DNA of 64,000 bases from Erythrobacter sp. JK5. GTDB lineage: Bacteria > Pseudomonadota > Alphaproteobacteria > Sphingomonadales > Sphingomonadaceae. Below are positions 37,282 through 45,586 of the stretch, piece by piece. The notes beneath the pieces were generated by a model. That model saw only the letters and a list, made by a program, of their open reading frames with translations, made no database searches and was not told the DNA's origin. The stretch's first letter is position 1. Each line of letters starts with the position of its first letter. Location: positions 2,418,001 to 2,482,000 of the forward strand of contig NZ_CP073577.1 in the NCBI RefSeq assembly GCF_018205975.1, in the 5' to 3' direction. Position numbers and translations under genes: made by a program.

Positions 37282-39102
37282 ATGCTGGCAGCGATGGGAG
37301 CCCCGCCGCAATTCGTGTTGCTCGACGATGCCCGCGCCAGCGGTGCGGCGGATGCCTTGCTGTACGAAAACCCGGTCGAGGTGTTCGTCGCATACCGGGC
37401 GGACGACGTGGAGCGTGTGCTGGCCGAAGCCGAAGCCGCGCGAAAAAGCGGCGGCGGATCGCTGGCGGGCTACATCGCCTACGAAGCCGGGCTGGCGCTC
37501 GAACCGAAGCTGATGCCGCTCGCCGATGCACGCAGCGGGGCCGCAGGGCCGCTGGTGTGGCTCGGCCTGTTTGGCGATCCGCAGCGGATCGAGGCGCAGG
37601 ACATACCGGAATGGCTGGCGAGGCGTGCGCACGGACCTGCCAGCATCGGTCCGCTCGACCCGCAGCTTTCGCCGGGCGGGTACGTCGAGGCGTTCGAAAC
37701 GCTGCGCGAGGCGATCCACGCGGGCGACATCTACCAGGCCAACCTCACCTATCCGCTCGCCGGATCGTATCGCGGCGATCCGCTGGCGCTCTATGCCGCG
37801 CTGCGTCCGGCAGGGCAGGCGGGCTATGGCGGGGTGGTGTTCGACGGTTCGCACTGGCTGCTGAGTTTCTCGCCCGAACTGTTCGCCGCGCTCGATGGCG
37901 AGATGGCGAAGGTCAAGCCGATGAAGGGCACCAGGCCGCGCGGCGCCGACGAGGCTAGCGACACCGCGCTGGCGCAGGAACTCGCAACCTCGGTGAAGGA
38001 CAAGGCCGAAAACCTGATGATCGTCGACCTGATGCGCAACGACCTGTCGCGGGTCGCGGTGCCGGGCAGCGTCAGGGTCGATGCGCCGTTCGCGATCGAA
38101 AGCTATCCGACCGTGCACCAGATGGTCTCGACCGTCCGCGCCCGGCTCGAACCAGGCAAGGGTGCGGAAGACCTGGTGCGGGCGCTGTTCCCGTGCGGAT
38201 CGATCACCGGCGCGCCGAAGATCCGGGCGATGGAACTGATCGATGCGGTCGAGCGCGATCCGCGCGGTCCGTATTGCGGCGCCATCGGGCGGATCGATGC
38301 CAACGGCAACGCCGCCTTCAATGTCGCGATTCGCACGCTGCGCCTGACCCCGGTCGAAAACGGGCAGGGGACGGCGGTGCTGGGGGTCGGCTCGGCGATC
38401 GTGGCCGATAGCGACGCAATGGCGGAGCGACGCGAATGCGAGATCAAGGCCGCGCTGGTGCGCCGCGCTGCGCCCGATCTCACCGCTCCCGCGTGCGACC
38501 TGATCGAGACCATGCGCTTCGAGCCCGAGACCGGCATCGCGCTGCTCGAACTGCACCTGGCGCGGATGAAGCGCAGCGCACAGGCGCTGGGCTTCGAGTT
38601 CGATCGCCACGCTGCGCGCAACCAGATCCAGGCACTGTGCTTCGCGCTCGAGCAACCGGCACGGCTCCGCTTGCTGGCAAGCCGCAGCGGCGCAACCGCG
38701 CTCGAAACGGGGCCGCTGCCCGAAGCCTTCGACGGCCCGCTCACGGTCGTCGCGCTGCCGAACCCGCTCGATCCGGGCGACTGGAGGCTGCGCCACAAGA
38801 CGACCGACCGCAGCTTCTACGAAGAGGCGTTGTTGGCGGCCAGGGGCATGGGTGCGGGTGAAGCGATCCTGGTGCGTGAAGACGGGCTGGTGACAGAGGG
38901 CAACTTCACCAACATCTTCATCGAACGCGACGGCGAATTGCTGACCCCGCCCGCCGAACTCGGGCTGCTTCCGGGCATCCTGCGCGAACACCTGATCGCA
39001 GAGGGTCGCGCGCGCGAAGCGAAACTGACGCTCGGCGATCTTGCCGACGGATTCCTGCTCGGCAACGCGCTGCGCGGGCTGTTCGCGGCGGAACTGATGT
39101 GA
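37282..39102 (+). CDS. pabBC: Aminodeoxychorismate synthase component I fused to 4-amino-4-deoxychorismate lyase
   Basis: Folate-pathway fusion of about 606 residues making p-aminobenzoate. The first ~370 residues are PabB (chorismate-binding fold; IHAGDIYQANLTYP, GTRPRG-like region, CGSITGAPKIRAMELI). The last ~230 are PabC, a PLP-dependent lyase (the LRHKTTDRSFYEEA lysine, TEGNFTNIFIE). The start at 37282 or 37294 is uncertain because no clear ribosome-binding site is seen. The glutamine amidotransferase PabA is not in the window. Confidence 0.93.
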   Translation: MLAAMGAPPQFVLLDDARASGAADALLYENPVEVFVAYRADDVERVLAEAEAARKSGGGSLAGYIAYEAGLALEPKLMPLADARSGAAGPLVWLGLFGDPQRIEAQDIPEWLARRAHGPASIGPLDPQLSPGGYVEAFETLREAIHAGDIYQANLTYPLAGSYRGDPLALYAALRPAGQAGYGGVVFDGSHWLLSFSPELFAALDGEMAKVKPMKGTRPRGADEASDTALAQELATSVKDKAENLMIVDLMRNDLSRVAVPGSVRVDAPFAIESYPTVHQMVSTVRARLEPGKGAEDLVRALFPCGSITGAPKIRAMELIDAVERDPRGPYCGAIGRIDANGNAAFNVAIRTLRLTPVENGQGTAVLGVGSAIVADSDAMAERRECEIKAALVRRAAPDLTAPACDLIETMRFEPETGIALLELHLARMKRSAQALGFEFDRHAARNQIQALCFALEQPARLRLLASRSGATALETGPLPEAFDGPLTVVALPNPLDPGDWRLRHKTTDRSFYEEALLAARGMGAGEAILVREDGLVTEGNFTNIFIERDGELLTPPAELGLLPGILREHLIAEGRAREAKLTLGDLADGFLLGNALRGLFAAELM

Positions 39103-39114
39103 AAGGAAACCGCT

Positions 39115-39172
39115 GCTGCTGAGCCTGTCGAAACATGAGCGAGCAGCATAGCTCGCCCTTCGGCACGCCCAG
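39115..39172. repeat. Degenerate interspersed-repeat fragment (GAGCCTGTCGAA type)
   Basis: The gap between pabBC and the pseudouridine synthase holds TGAGCCTGTCGAA and, after about 20 bases, CCCTTCGGCACGCCCAGAACGAG. Repeats with these words recur in sphingomonad intergenic regions; this copy looks decayed. The match is from memory of such repeats, not from a search. Confidence 0.35.
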
Positions 39173-39188
39173 AACGAGCGAGAATGAC

Positions 39189-39848
39189 ATGACCAATTCC
39201 ATTCCCATTCTCTACGAAGACGGCGAAGCGCTGGTGATCGACAAGCCTTCCGGCCTGCCGGTCGACCGGCCGCGCAGGGGCGGTCCGTGCCTCGAAGACC
39301 AGCTCGATGCGCTCAGGCTCGGCTTCCAGCGCCCGCCGGTTCCGGTACATCGGCTCGATACCGATACCAGCGGCTGCCTGTTGCTGGCGCGCAATCCGAA
39401 GGCGCTGAAGCGGTTCAACCGCGCGTTCGAGGAGCGCGTGGTCGAAAAATCGTACCTCGCCATTCTCGCCGGCCACCCGCCTTCCGATCACGGCACGATC
39501 GAACTCGCGCTCGCCAAGATCAGCTCGGTCGAAAAGGGCTGGCGGATGATCGCAGCGAAGAAGGGCAAGCCCGCGATCTCGCACTGGGAACTGGTCGAAA
39601 CGATCGGCGCCCATGCCGTCATCCGGTTTCGGCCCGAAACCGGGCGCACCCACCAGCTGCGCGTCCACGCGCTCAAGGGGCTGGGCGCGCCGCTGCTCGG
39701 CGACCCGGTCTATGGCGACGGGCGCGGTGCGGGGCGCACGATGCTGCACGCCGAATCGCTGCGCGTGCCGCGCGCGGGCAAGACCGCCATCGAGGGCCGC
39801 GCCCCGCTGCCCCCGGATTTTCTCGCGCTGGGCGTATCCGATGGATAG
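39189..39848 (+). CDS. RluA-family pseudouridine synthase
   Basis: RNA pseudouridine synthase, 219 residues, without an S4 domain. Motif I/catalytic aspartate HRLDTDTSGCLLLARN and motif III RPETGRTHQLRVHALKGLG are intact. The start at 39189 matches the family opening IPILYEDGEALVIDKPSGLPV. Target (rRNA or tRNA position) is not certain. It overlaps arfB by eight bases. Confidence 0.92.
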   Translation: MTNSIPILYEDGEALVIDKPSGLPVDRPRRGGPCLEDQLDALRLGFQRPPVPVHRLDTDTSGCLLLARNPKALKRFNRAFEERVVEKSYLAILAGHPPSDHGTIELALAKISSVEKGWRMIAAKKGKPAISHWELVETIGAHAVIRFRPETGRTHQLRVHALKGLGAPLLGDPVYGDGRGAGRTMLHAESLRVPRAGKTAIEGRAPLPPDFLALGVSDG

Positions 39849-40257
39849 CGGCCTCATCGACCGCGCCCACGCACTTGCGGAGGAAACCTTTCTCGCCGGT
39901 TCGGGGCCCGGCGGGCAGAACGCCAACAAGGTCGCGACCGAGGTTCAGCTGCGCGTCAATATCTATGCCCTGCGCCTCCCGCCGCCGGTGTTCGCGCGGC
40001 TGCGCGAGCTGGCAGGGTCGAAACTGACCGCGAGCGGCGACCTGCTGATCACCGCGCGCCAGCACCGCACCCAGGACGCCAACCGCCAGGCGGCGCGCGA
40101 GAAGCTCGAGGACCTGCTCGAAGCCGCACACCGCCAGCCGAAAAAACGCGCCCGAACCCGCGTCAACCGGGTCGGCAAGACCCAGCGGCTGAAGGCCAAG
40201 AAGGCCCGCGGCGCGGTCAAGGCCAACCGCGGCAAGCCCGGTCGCCACGACTGGTGA
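39841..40257 (+). CDS. arfB: Alternative ribosome-rescue factor / peptidyl-tRNA hydrolase ArfB
   Basis: A 138-residue GGQ-motif release-factor-like protein (AGSGPGGQNANKVATEV) with a basic C-terminal tail (KKARGAVKANRGKPGRHDW) that enters the mRNA channel of stalled ribosomes. It frees non-stop ribosomes. Coupled to the pseudouridine synthase by an eight-base overlap. Confidence 0.95.
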   Translation: MDSGLIDRAHALAEETFLAGSGPGGQNANKVATEVQLRVNIYALRLPPPVFARLRELAGSKLTASGDLLITARQHRTQDANRQAAREKLEDLLEAAHRQPKKRARTRVNRVGKTQRLKAKKARGAVKANRGKPGRHDW

Positions 40258-40263
40258 GTCCGC

Positions 40264-40292
40264 TTGACTTTTGCCGGTGAATCGCCCAATGG
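40264..40292 (+). promoter_or_regulatory. Candidate rpmG promoter
   Basis: TTGACT, 17 bases, then CAATGG, which resembles alphaproteobacterial housekeeping promoters. It begins seven bases past the arfB stop and about 110 bases before rpmG. Confidence 0.5.
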
Positions 40293-40305
40293 CGCGCGTC
40301 TGTGA

Positions 40306-40336
40306 GGCGGCGCAGCACGCGTCGCCCTTTGTTTTT
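40306..40336 (+). terminator. Terminator or attenuator hairpin in the rpmG leader
   Basis: Arms GGCGGCGC and GCGTCGCC (one G-U pair), an AGCAC loop and a CTTTGTTTTT tail. If the promoter at 40264 is real, the hairpin lies inside the rpmG leader and would act as an attenuator; otherwise it ends the arfB transcript. Confidence 0.65.
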
Positions 40337-40376
40337 CCGCTCCGCGAGAGCGAATTCAAGAATTTAGGAAACCGCC

Positions 40377-40544
40377 ATGGCGAAGCCCGCAACCGTCAAG
40401 ATCAAGCTCGTCTCGACCGAGGGCACGGGCTTCTATTACGTGACCAAGAAGAATCCGCGCAACATCACCGAAAAGATGGTGTTCCGCAAATACGATCCGG
40501 TCGCGAAAAAGCATGTCGAGTTCAAGGAAGCCAAGATCAAGTAA
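40377..40544 (+). CDS. rpmG: 50S ribosomal protein L33
   Basis: A 55-residue basic protein of the large subunit ([39 protein letters not shown]). This is the zinc-free type, lacking the CxxC pairs. The length matches alphaproteobacterial L33. It is preceded by its own promoter-like sequence and a hairpin with T tract. An upstream TTTAGGAAACC is a weak ribosome-binding site. Confidence 0.95.
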   Translation: MAKPATVKIKLVSTEGTGFYYVTKKNPRNITEKMVFRKYDPVAKKHVEFKEAKIK

Positions 40545-40641
40545 GGTCCGCGGCTGCCGTGCACCGGGCGTCTGGCGCCTTTCCGCTTGCCACTCGTACA
40601 ATTCAGCCGCAGTTCAACGCTTCGGGGGTAGCCCGCGAGCC

Positions 40642-41325
40642 ATGATGACGCTGATCCACGCCATTTCGAAACGTCCCGCGCGCATGATTGCGACGGGTCT
40701 TGCCGGTGCGCTCGCACTGGCACTCCCTGCAGGCGCTCCGTTGTCGCCCGTCGCTTCGGCGCAGGCGCAGTCGAGCGCGAACGATCTCGACCGGGTCGCT
40801 TCCGCACTGCGCGCGATATCGACCATGCGCGCCGATTTCAGCCAGACTGATCGCCAGGGCAATGTCGCGCGCGGCACCATGACGCTGAAGCGGCCGGGCA
40901 AGATCCGCTTCGATTACGGCAAGAACTCCGATCTGCTGGTGGTGTCCAACGGGCGCTCGCTCTACCTCGTCGATTACGAGGTGAACCAGGTGCAGCGCTG
41001 GCCGATCAAGAATTCACCGCTGGGCGCGCTGCTCGATCCCAATCGCGATGTGAAGCGTTATGGAAAGATGATCGCGACCGGCAGCCCCGACGTGCTGAGT
41101 ATCGAGGTGCGCGATCCGAAGAAGCCCGAATTCGGGGTCATCACTCTCATCTTCGTGCGCAACAGCAATGCGCCGGGCGGTCTGCAGCTGACCCACTGGG
41201 TCGCGCTCGACGCGCAGAACCACCGCACCACGGTGCGGCTTTCGAATCACCGCTACGGGGTTTCGGTCGCGGACAGCACTTTCACCTTTCGCGATCCGCG
41301 CAGATCGTCTCGTCGACCGCGTTGA
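40642..41325 (+). CDS. lolA: Outer-membrane lipoprotein carrier protein LolA
   Basis: Periplasmic chaperone that carries lipoproteins from LolCDE to the outer membrane. The 227-residue precursor has a signal peptide (to ASAQAQ) and the LolA half-barrel (LRAISTMRADFSQTDRQG, GKIRFDYGKNSDLLVVSNG, LVDYEVNQVQRWPI). Two start codons lie side by side (40642 and 40645). No lolB is visible, as usual in this group. Confidence 0.92.
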   Translation: MMTLIHAISKRPARMIATGLAGALALALPAGAPLSPVASAQAQSSANDLDRVASALRAISTMRADFSQTDRQGNVARGTMTLKRPGKIRFDYGKNSDLLVVSNGRSLYLVDYEVNQVQRWPIKNSPLGALLDPNRDVKRYGKMIATGSPDVLSIEVRDPKKPEFGVITLIFVRNSNAPGGLQLTHWVALDAQNHRTTVRLSNHRYGVSVADSTFTFRDPRRSSRRPR

Positions 41326-41384
41326 ACGGTTGGTCCGCGTCCGGTTGTAAGGATGCGACAGAATTCGGCAGCTATTCATTTACG

Positions 41385-41534
41385 CGCAAGCCGAAACCGC
41401 GTATTTCTTCAGTTCAAGACGGCTGGAGGCGGGTTTCCCCCCTGTTGCCCTAACCTTCGTGAAGGTCGTCTTGAACAAGCGTGACGAACGCTCACAAGGA
41501 ACCCCTGTCCCATCGCCCCGGGGCAGGGGTTTTT
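41385..41534 (+). ncRNA. Candidate structured RNA (possibly 6S-like) with rho-independent terminator
   Basis: The 301-base gap between lolA and the alkaline phosphatase contains no gene but strong structure. GTTCAAGACG (41412-41421) pairs perfectly with CGTCTTGAAC (41467-41476). Inside is the hairpin ACCTTC-GT-GAAGGT (41453-41466), directly stacked on that helix. After it comes AGCGT-GACGA-ACGCT (41478-41492). A terminator with arms ACCCCTG...CCC and GGG...CAGGGGT ends in TTTTT at 41530-41534. Such order and pairing are typical of a small RNA; the 5' end is a guess. A 6S identity fits size only loosely and is not shown. Confidence 0.55.
41501..41534 (+). terminator. Rho-independent terminator of the candidate RNA
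   Basis: Stem of ACCCCTG(T)CCC with GGG(G)CAGGGGT closed by CATCGCCCC-type loop, followed by five T. It faces the plus strand, away from the convergent alkaline phosphatase gene. Confidence 0.85.
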
Positions 41535-41626
41535 GCTTGTCTTCGGCCCCCATCGCATCGGCAGCGCGAACCTCTCGCGTCTTCGGCATCGCCGGCAGGC
41601 GTAGGCAGGCGAGCGATCGCCGCGGA

Positions 41627-43072
41627 TCACTCCCAGCCGAACGCCGATCTGATGATGTTGTAGATCACGTTCTGCTCGATCACCCCGCGCGCGGCCTGCG
41701 CGCCGGGGCCGGTCGCAAACAGCGCCACGTCCTCGCCGCCATGCGTCTCGCTGTAGAGCGGTACGGTCGCTTGCGGCCGGGCGGCGATTCCCGTGGCCGG
41801 TACCGGACGTTCACCCAGGTTGGCGATCGCGCTGGGTCCGTTGGCATAGCCCAGCGTGGTGTAGGGCTTGCCGTCGGTGGCAGTGGTCACGTCGCCCACT
41901 TCCTCGCCGCCTCCCTCGGGCGGCACGACCACGCCGAGAATGTCGTTACCGCGCCGCGGATAGCCCGCGATGGTGAACACGTGGCTGTGATCGGCGGTGA
42001 CGAGAATGAGCGTTTCGGCGGGATCGGTGTGTTCGACCGCGTATTGGACCGCGCGCGCGAACTCGACCGTCTCCTCGAGCGCGAAGCCAGCCTGGTTGCC
42101 GTGGTGGGCATGATCGATCCGCCCGCCTTCGACCATCAGGTAGTAGCCGTCCGGATCGCTCTCGAGGCGCGCGATCGCCTGCGCCGTCATGTCCGTCAGG
42201 GTCGGCTCGCCTGCACCCTTGAATCCGTCCTTTTCGGCCTCGTAGGTCATGTGGCTGTCCGAAAACAGCCCCAGCACCGGGGCATCCTTCGGGGCGGCTG
42301 CAAGCTCGGCAGCGGTGGTGACATAGGCCCCGCCAGTGCGCGCGACCCAGCGTGCGGGGAGATCGACATTCGTCTCGCGCCGGTCCCCGCCTGCCTCACT
42401 GCCGACGAACGCGCGCGACCCGCCGCCGAGCGCAACGTCGAATTCGCTTTCCACCAGCTGCGTCGCGATGTCCTTGCACCCGGACGTATCCTGCTGGTCG
42501 GCGGTTTCGATATAGGCTTCCCAGTTGCGATCGGCCGCGCGGGCATAGACGCTGGCCGGGGTGGCGTGGGTGATCCGCGCGGTGGAGACGATGCCGAGCG
42601 CCAGCCCGCGCTGCTTCACTTCCTCGCCCAGCAGCGGCAGCGCGTTCGCCAGCCCGGATGCGCAATTGCCGCGTATCACCGCCGGTCCGACACCGAGCAC
42701 GCCGATCTTGGTCTTCTGACCCGAATGCATCGCGGTGGCGGTGCCGGCGCTGTCGGGCACCTGCGCGTTGGAATTGTAGGTCTTGACCAGCGCGACGTTT
42801 TCAAACTTTTCGAAGCTCAGCTGGTTCTCTTCGCCGGTCTCGCCGCGCTTCTGACCTTCGTAGATTCGCGCGGCGGTGATGGTCGAAATGCCCATCCCGT
42901 CGCCAATGAAGAGGATGACGTTCTTCGCCCGTTGCGGCGCCGGTGCGGTGCGAGCGACCTCCGCGGACCCGGCCGCGCTGTCCGGATAGGTGTAGTTGTT
43001 TGTCGTGCTGCAGGCAGCGAGCGGCAGCGCGGCGAAAGCCAGCGCCGCTGCGAATTTGGTCGAACTGATCAT
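41627..43072 (-). CDS. Alkaline phosphatase (PhoA superfamily) lipoprotein
   Basis: Phosphomonoesterase of 481 residues. Lipobox leader MISSTKFAAALAFAALPLAAC, then VILFIGDGMGISTI (first metal Asp), the nucleophilic serine in VPDSAGTATAM, VEGGRIDHAHH (metal His/Asp) and VTADHSHVFTIAGY, and TETHGGEDVALFATGPG-type C-terminal metal histidine (ETHGGEDV). All zinc ligands seem present. The start at 43072 is set by the lipobox; the much longer open frame upstream is antisense to xth. No Pho box is seen in the shared 105-base gap with xth, so PhoB control is not evident. Confidence 0.94.
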   Translation of the reverse strand: MISSTKFAAALAFAALPLAACSTTNNYTYPDSAAGSAEVARTAPAPQRAKNVILFIGDGMGISTITAARIYEGQKRGETGEENQLSFEKFENVALVKTYNSNAQVPDSAGTATAMHSGQKTKIGVLGVGPAVIRGNCASGLANALPLLGEEVKQRGLALGIVSTARITHATPASVYARAADRNWEAYIETADQQDTSGCKDIATQLVESEFDVALGGGSRAFVGSEAGGDRRETNVDLPARWVARTGGAYVTTAAELAAAPKDAPVLGLFSDSHMTYEAEKDGFKGAGEPTLTDMTAQAIARLESDPDGYYLMVEGGRIDHAHHGNQAGFALEETVEFARAVQYAVEHTDPAETLILVTADHSHVFTIAGYPRRGNDILGVVVPPEGGGEEVGDVTTATDGKPYTTLGYANGPSAIANLGERPVPATGIAARPQATVPLYSETHGGEDVALFATGPGAQAARGVIEQNVIYNIIRSAFGWE

Positions 43073-43177
43073 CGAAAAGGGCCTCCCCGGGAATCCACGG
43101 TTCCTCGCTATCGCCTGCGAATGCGTCGGGAAAGTGAAAGGTGGAGTTTCTGCACCGCACATCCTAAGTCGCTGCGC

Positions 43178-43966
43178 ATGATTTCGATCGCCACATGGAA
43201 CATCAATTCGGTCCGCCTGCGGATGCCGATCGTCGCGAAATTCATCGCCGAACAGGCGCCCGACGTGATCTGCCTGCAGGAAATCAAGTGCGAGAACGAC
43301 AAGTTCCCGGCCGAGGCGCTGGCGAAGCTTGGTTATGAGCACCAGGCGGTGTGCGGCCAGAAGGGCTACCACGGCGTCGCGACGGTCAGCCGCATTCCTC
43401 TGAACGAGGTTTCGCGCCACGACTGGCAGGACAATGGCGAGGCGCGGCATATCGGGGTCGAGGTCGGCAATACCGGGATGGTGCTCGAAAACGTCTACGT
43501 GCCCGCCGGCGGCGACGTGCCGGACCGCGCGGTCAATCCGAAATTCGGGCAGAAGCTCGATTTCCTCGCACGCATGACCCGCTGGGCAGACCGGATCGAC
43601 GCACCCACGCTGATCGTCGGCGATTTCAACGTTGCCCCGCTCGAAAGCGACGTGTGGAACCACAAGCAATTGCTCAAGGTCGTCAGTCATACTCCGATCG
43701 AGGTCGAAACGCTGGGCAGGTTCCGCGATGCGCATGGCTGGGTCGATATCGGGCGCGAGCATATTCGCGATCCGGAGCGCTACTTCAGCTGGTGGTCGTA
43801 CCGCTCGCCCGACTGGCGCAAGAACGATCGCGGGCGGCGGCTCGACCATATGTGGGCCAGCCCGGATCTCGCGCGCCAGGCGAAAGCGCACCGCGTGCTC
43901 GAGGATGCGCGCGATTGGGACAAGCCTTCGGACCACATTCCGCTGATCACGGAGTTCGATCTCTGA
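43178..43966 (+). CDS. xth: Exodeoxyribonuclease III
   Basis: AP endonuclease/3'-exonuclease of base-excision repair, 262 residues. Catalytic motifs are in place: TWNINSVRLR, LQEIKCEND, GYHGVATVSR, YVPAGGD, IVGDFNVAP, RRLDHMWAS and the final SDHIPLITEFDL (catalytic His). Its stop overlaps the region where ribA begins. Confidence 0.95.
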   Translation: MISIATWNINSVRLRMPIVAKFIAEQAPDVICLQEIKCENDKFPAEALAKLGYEHQAVCGQKGYHGVATVSRIPLNEVSRHDWQDNGEARHIGVEVGNTGMVLENVYVPAGGDVPDRAVNPKFGQKLDFLARMTRWADRIDAPTLIVGDFNVAPLESDVWNHKQLLKVVSHTPIEVETLGRFRDAHGWVDIGREHIRDPERYFSWWSYRSPDWRKNDRGRRLDHMWASPDLARQAKAHRVLEDARDWDKPSDHIPLITEFDL

Positions 43967-45045
43967 GCGAGCAGCCGTCTCCCGCACGCCGCGCCGCGCA
44001 GGCGGTCGATGCGCTGCGCCATGGCTGGCCGCTCGTCTTCGAGCGCGGGCCCGAAGAACCGATAACGCTGCTGCCGGTCGAAACCGCGATTGCCAGCGGA
44101 GCCAGCGCAGAGCGCATGTTGATTTCGGCGGCGCGCGCGGCGACCCTGAAACTCGCGAACCAGCTCGATGCCGCCGTGCCGCACACCCCGGTGCTGATCC
44201 GGGGCGGGGAGCCGTTCACGCTCGGCGCAGCGGTGCCGATCGCCGATCCCGCGCTCGACCTCAAAAACCCCTTGAAGGGGCCATTCCGCGCCGAAGCGAT
44301 CGGCTGGGCCGCAATCGCCGAAGCCGCCATGGAACTGGCGCGGATCGCGGGCATACTGCCCGCATTCCTGGTCGATCCGGCGGACGGGGGCGAACCGCAG
44401 TCCGTCGCCGCAAGCGATCTCGAAGCCTACGCCGAAGCCGGAGCGCTGCGGATCGTTACCCGCGCGCGCCTGCCCGTAAATGCGAGCGAAGACGCCGAGA
44501 TCGTGGCGTTCCGCTCCTCCGCCGACACCCGCGAACACGTGGCGCTGATCATCGGCGAGCAGCGCGGCGACAGCGCGCCGCTGGTGCGGCTGCATTCCGA
44601 ATGCCTCACCGGCGACATTCTCGGCAGCCTCAAATGCGATTGCGGCCCGCAGCTCGACGCCGCGCTCGACGCCATGGCCGACCATGCGCGCAATGAGGGC
44701 GGCTGGGGCGCGCTGCTGTATCTGCGGCAGGAAGGGCGCGGGATCGGCCTCGTCAACAAGCTGCGCGCCTACCGGTTGCAGGATCAGGGCTTCGACACGG
44801 TCGATGCCAACCGGCGGCTCGGCCTGCCCGACGAAGCACGCGATTTTCCCACCGCTGCGCGGATGCTCGAACTGCTCGGCGCGACGACGATCCGGTTGAT
44901 GACCAACAACCCGGCCAAGGTCGACGCGCTGACCGAGGCCGGGATCGCGGTGACCGAACGCGTCCGGCACCAGCTGCCTGACAATCCCCACAACGCCCGC
45001 TACCTCGCGACCAAGCGCGACCGCTCGGGGCACCTGCTCGAATGA
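43915..45045 (+). CDS. ribA: GTP cyclohydrolase II with degenerate RibB-like N-terminal domain
   Basis: First committed step of riboflavin synthesis: opens GTP to diaminohydroxyphosphoribosylaminopyrimidine. The C-terminal ~200 residues hold the zinc site ECLTGDILGSLKCDCG, LRQEGRGIGLVNKL and the T-NNPAK motif (MTNNPAKVDAL). The N-terminal ~160 residues look like a decayed DHBP synthase: AVDALRHGWPLVFE and LARIAGILPAFLVDPADGG...DLEAYAEAGALRIVTRARL match its layout, but the acidic catalytic motif DDEDRENEGD is missing. There is no ATG or GTG near the start. A TTG at 43915 behind GAGG is the nearest canonical start; a CTG at 43963 overlapping the xth stop (CTGA) is the alternative. Coupled to the GNAT gene (ATGA). 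Confidence 0.9.
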   Translation: MGQAFGPHSADHGVRSLSEQPSPARRAAQAVDALRHGWPLVFERGPEEPITLLPVETAIASGASAERMLISAARAATLKLANQLDAAVPHTPVLIRGGEPFTLGAAVPIADPALDLKNPLKGPFRAEAIGWAAIAEAAMELARIAGILPAFLVDPADGGEPQSVAASDLEAYAEAGALRIVTRARLPVNASEDAEIVAFRSSADTREHVALIIGEQRGDSAPLVRLHSECLTGDILGSLKCDCGPQLDAALDAMADHARNEGGWGALLYLRQEGRGIGLVNKLRAYRLQDQGFDTVDANRRLGLPDEARDFPTAARMLELLGATTIRLMTNNPAKVDALTEAGIAVTERVRHQLPDNPHNARYLATKRDRSGHLLE

Positions 45046-45554
45046 ACGGCCCCGAACTCGCCATCACGATCCGGCCCGAAACGCCGGGCGACGAAGCCAC
45101 GATCCATCGCCTGACCGAAGCCGCTTTTCGCAACATGCCTTTCAGCGAAGGCGACGAGCACCACGTGATCGATCGGCTGCGGCGGGACGGCGATCTGACG
45201 CTGTCGCTGGTCGCCGAGGATGCCGAACGGATCGTCGGTCATATCGCGTTTTCGCCGGTCAGGATAAGCGATGGTGCCAGGGATTGGTACGGATTGGGCC
45301 CGGTTTCGGTCTGGCCCGAGCTGCACCATCGCGGGGTTGGCGGCGCTCTGATCCGGCGCGGCATCGCCGATCTGCGCGCGCGCGGAGCGCGGGGCATCGT
45401 CCTGCTCGGCAGCAACGAATATTACCCGCGCTTCGGCTTCCGGCACGAACCGCAACTGACCTGTCACGGCCCGCCGCCCGAATACTTTCAGTGCCTGCTG
45501 CTCGAAGGCGATCTGCCCCGCGGCGAGGTATCCTACCCTCCGGCTTTCCGCTAA
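45042..45554 (+). CDS. GNAT family N-acetyltransferase
   Basis: A 170-residue acetyl-CoA-dependent acyltransferase. The coenzyme A loop is VWPELHHRGVGGALIRRGI, followed by ARGIVLLGSNEYYPRFGFRHE, the predicted YhbS-type C-terminal pattern. Overlaps the ribA stop by four bases (ATGA). Substrate unknown. Confidence 0.92.
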   Translation: MNGPELAITIRPETPGDEATIHRLTEAAFRNMPFSEGDEHHVIDRLRRDGDLTLSLVAEDAERIVGHIAFSPVRISDGARDWYGLGPVSVWPELHHRGVGGALIRRGIADLRARGARGIVLLGSNEYYPRFGFRHEPQLTCHGPPPEYFQCLLLEGDLPRGEVSYPPAFR

Positions 45555-45586
45555 AGCAGGCCCGAAGCGAAGGGGGCAAAGCGACT

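Noticed and set aside
43073..43177. Pho box upstream of alkaline phosphatase
   Set aside because: No GTCACA pair found in the divergent gap.
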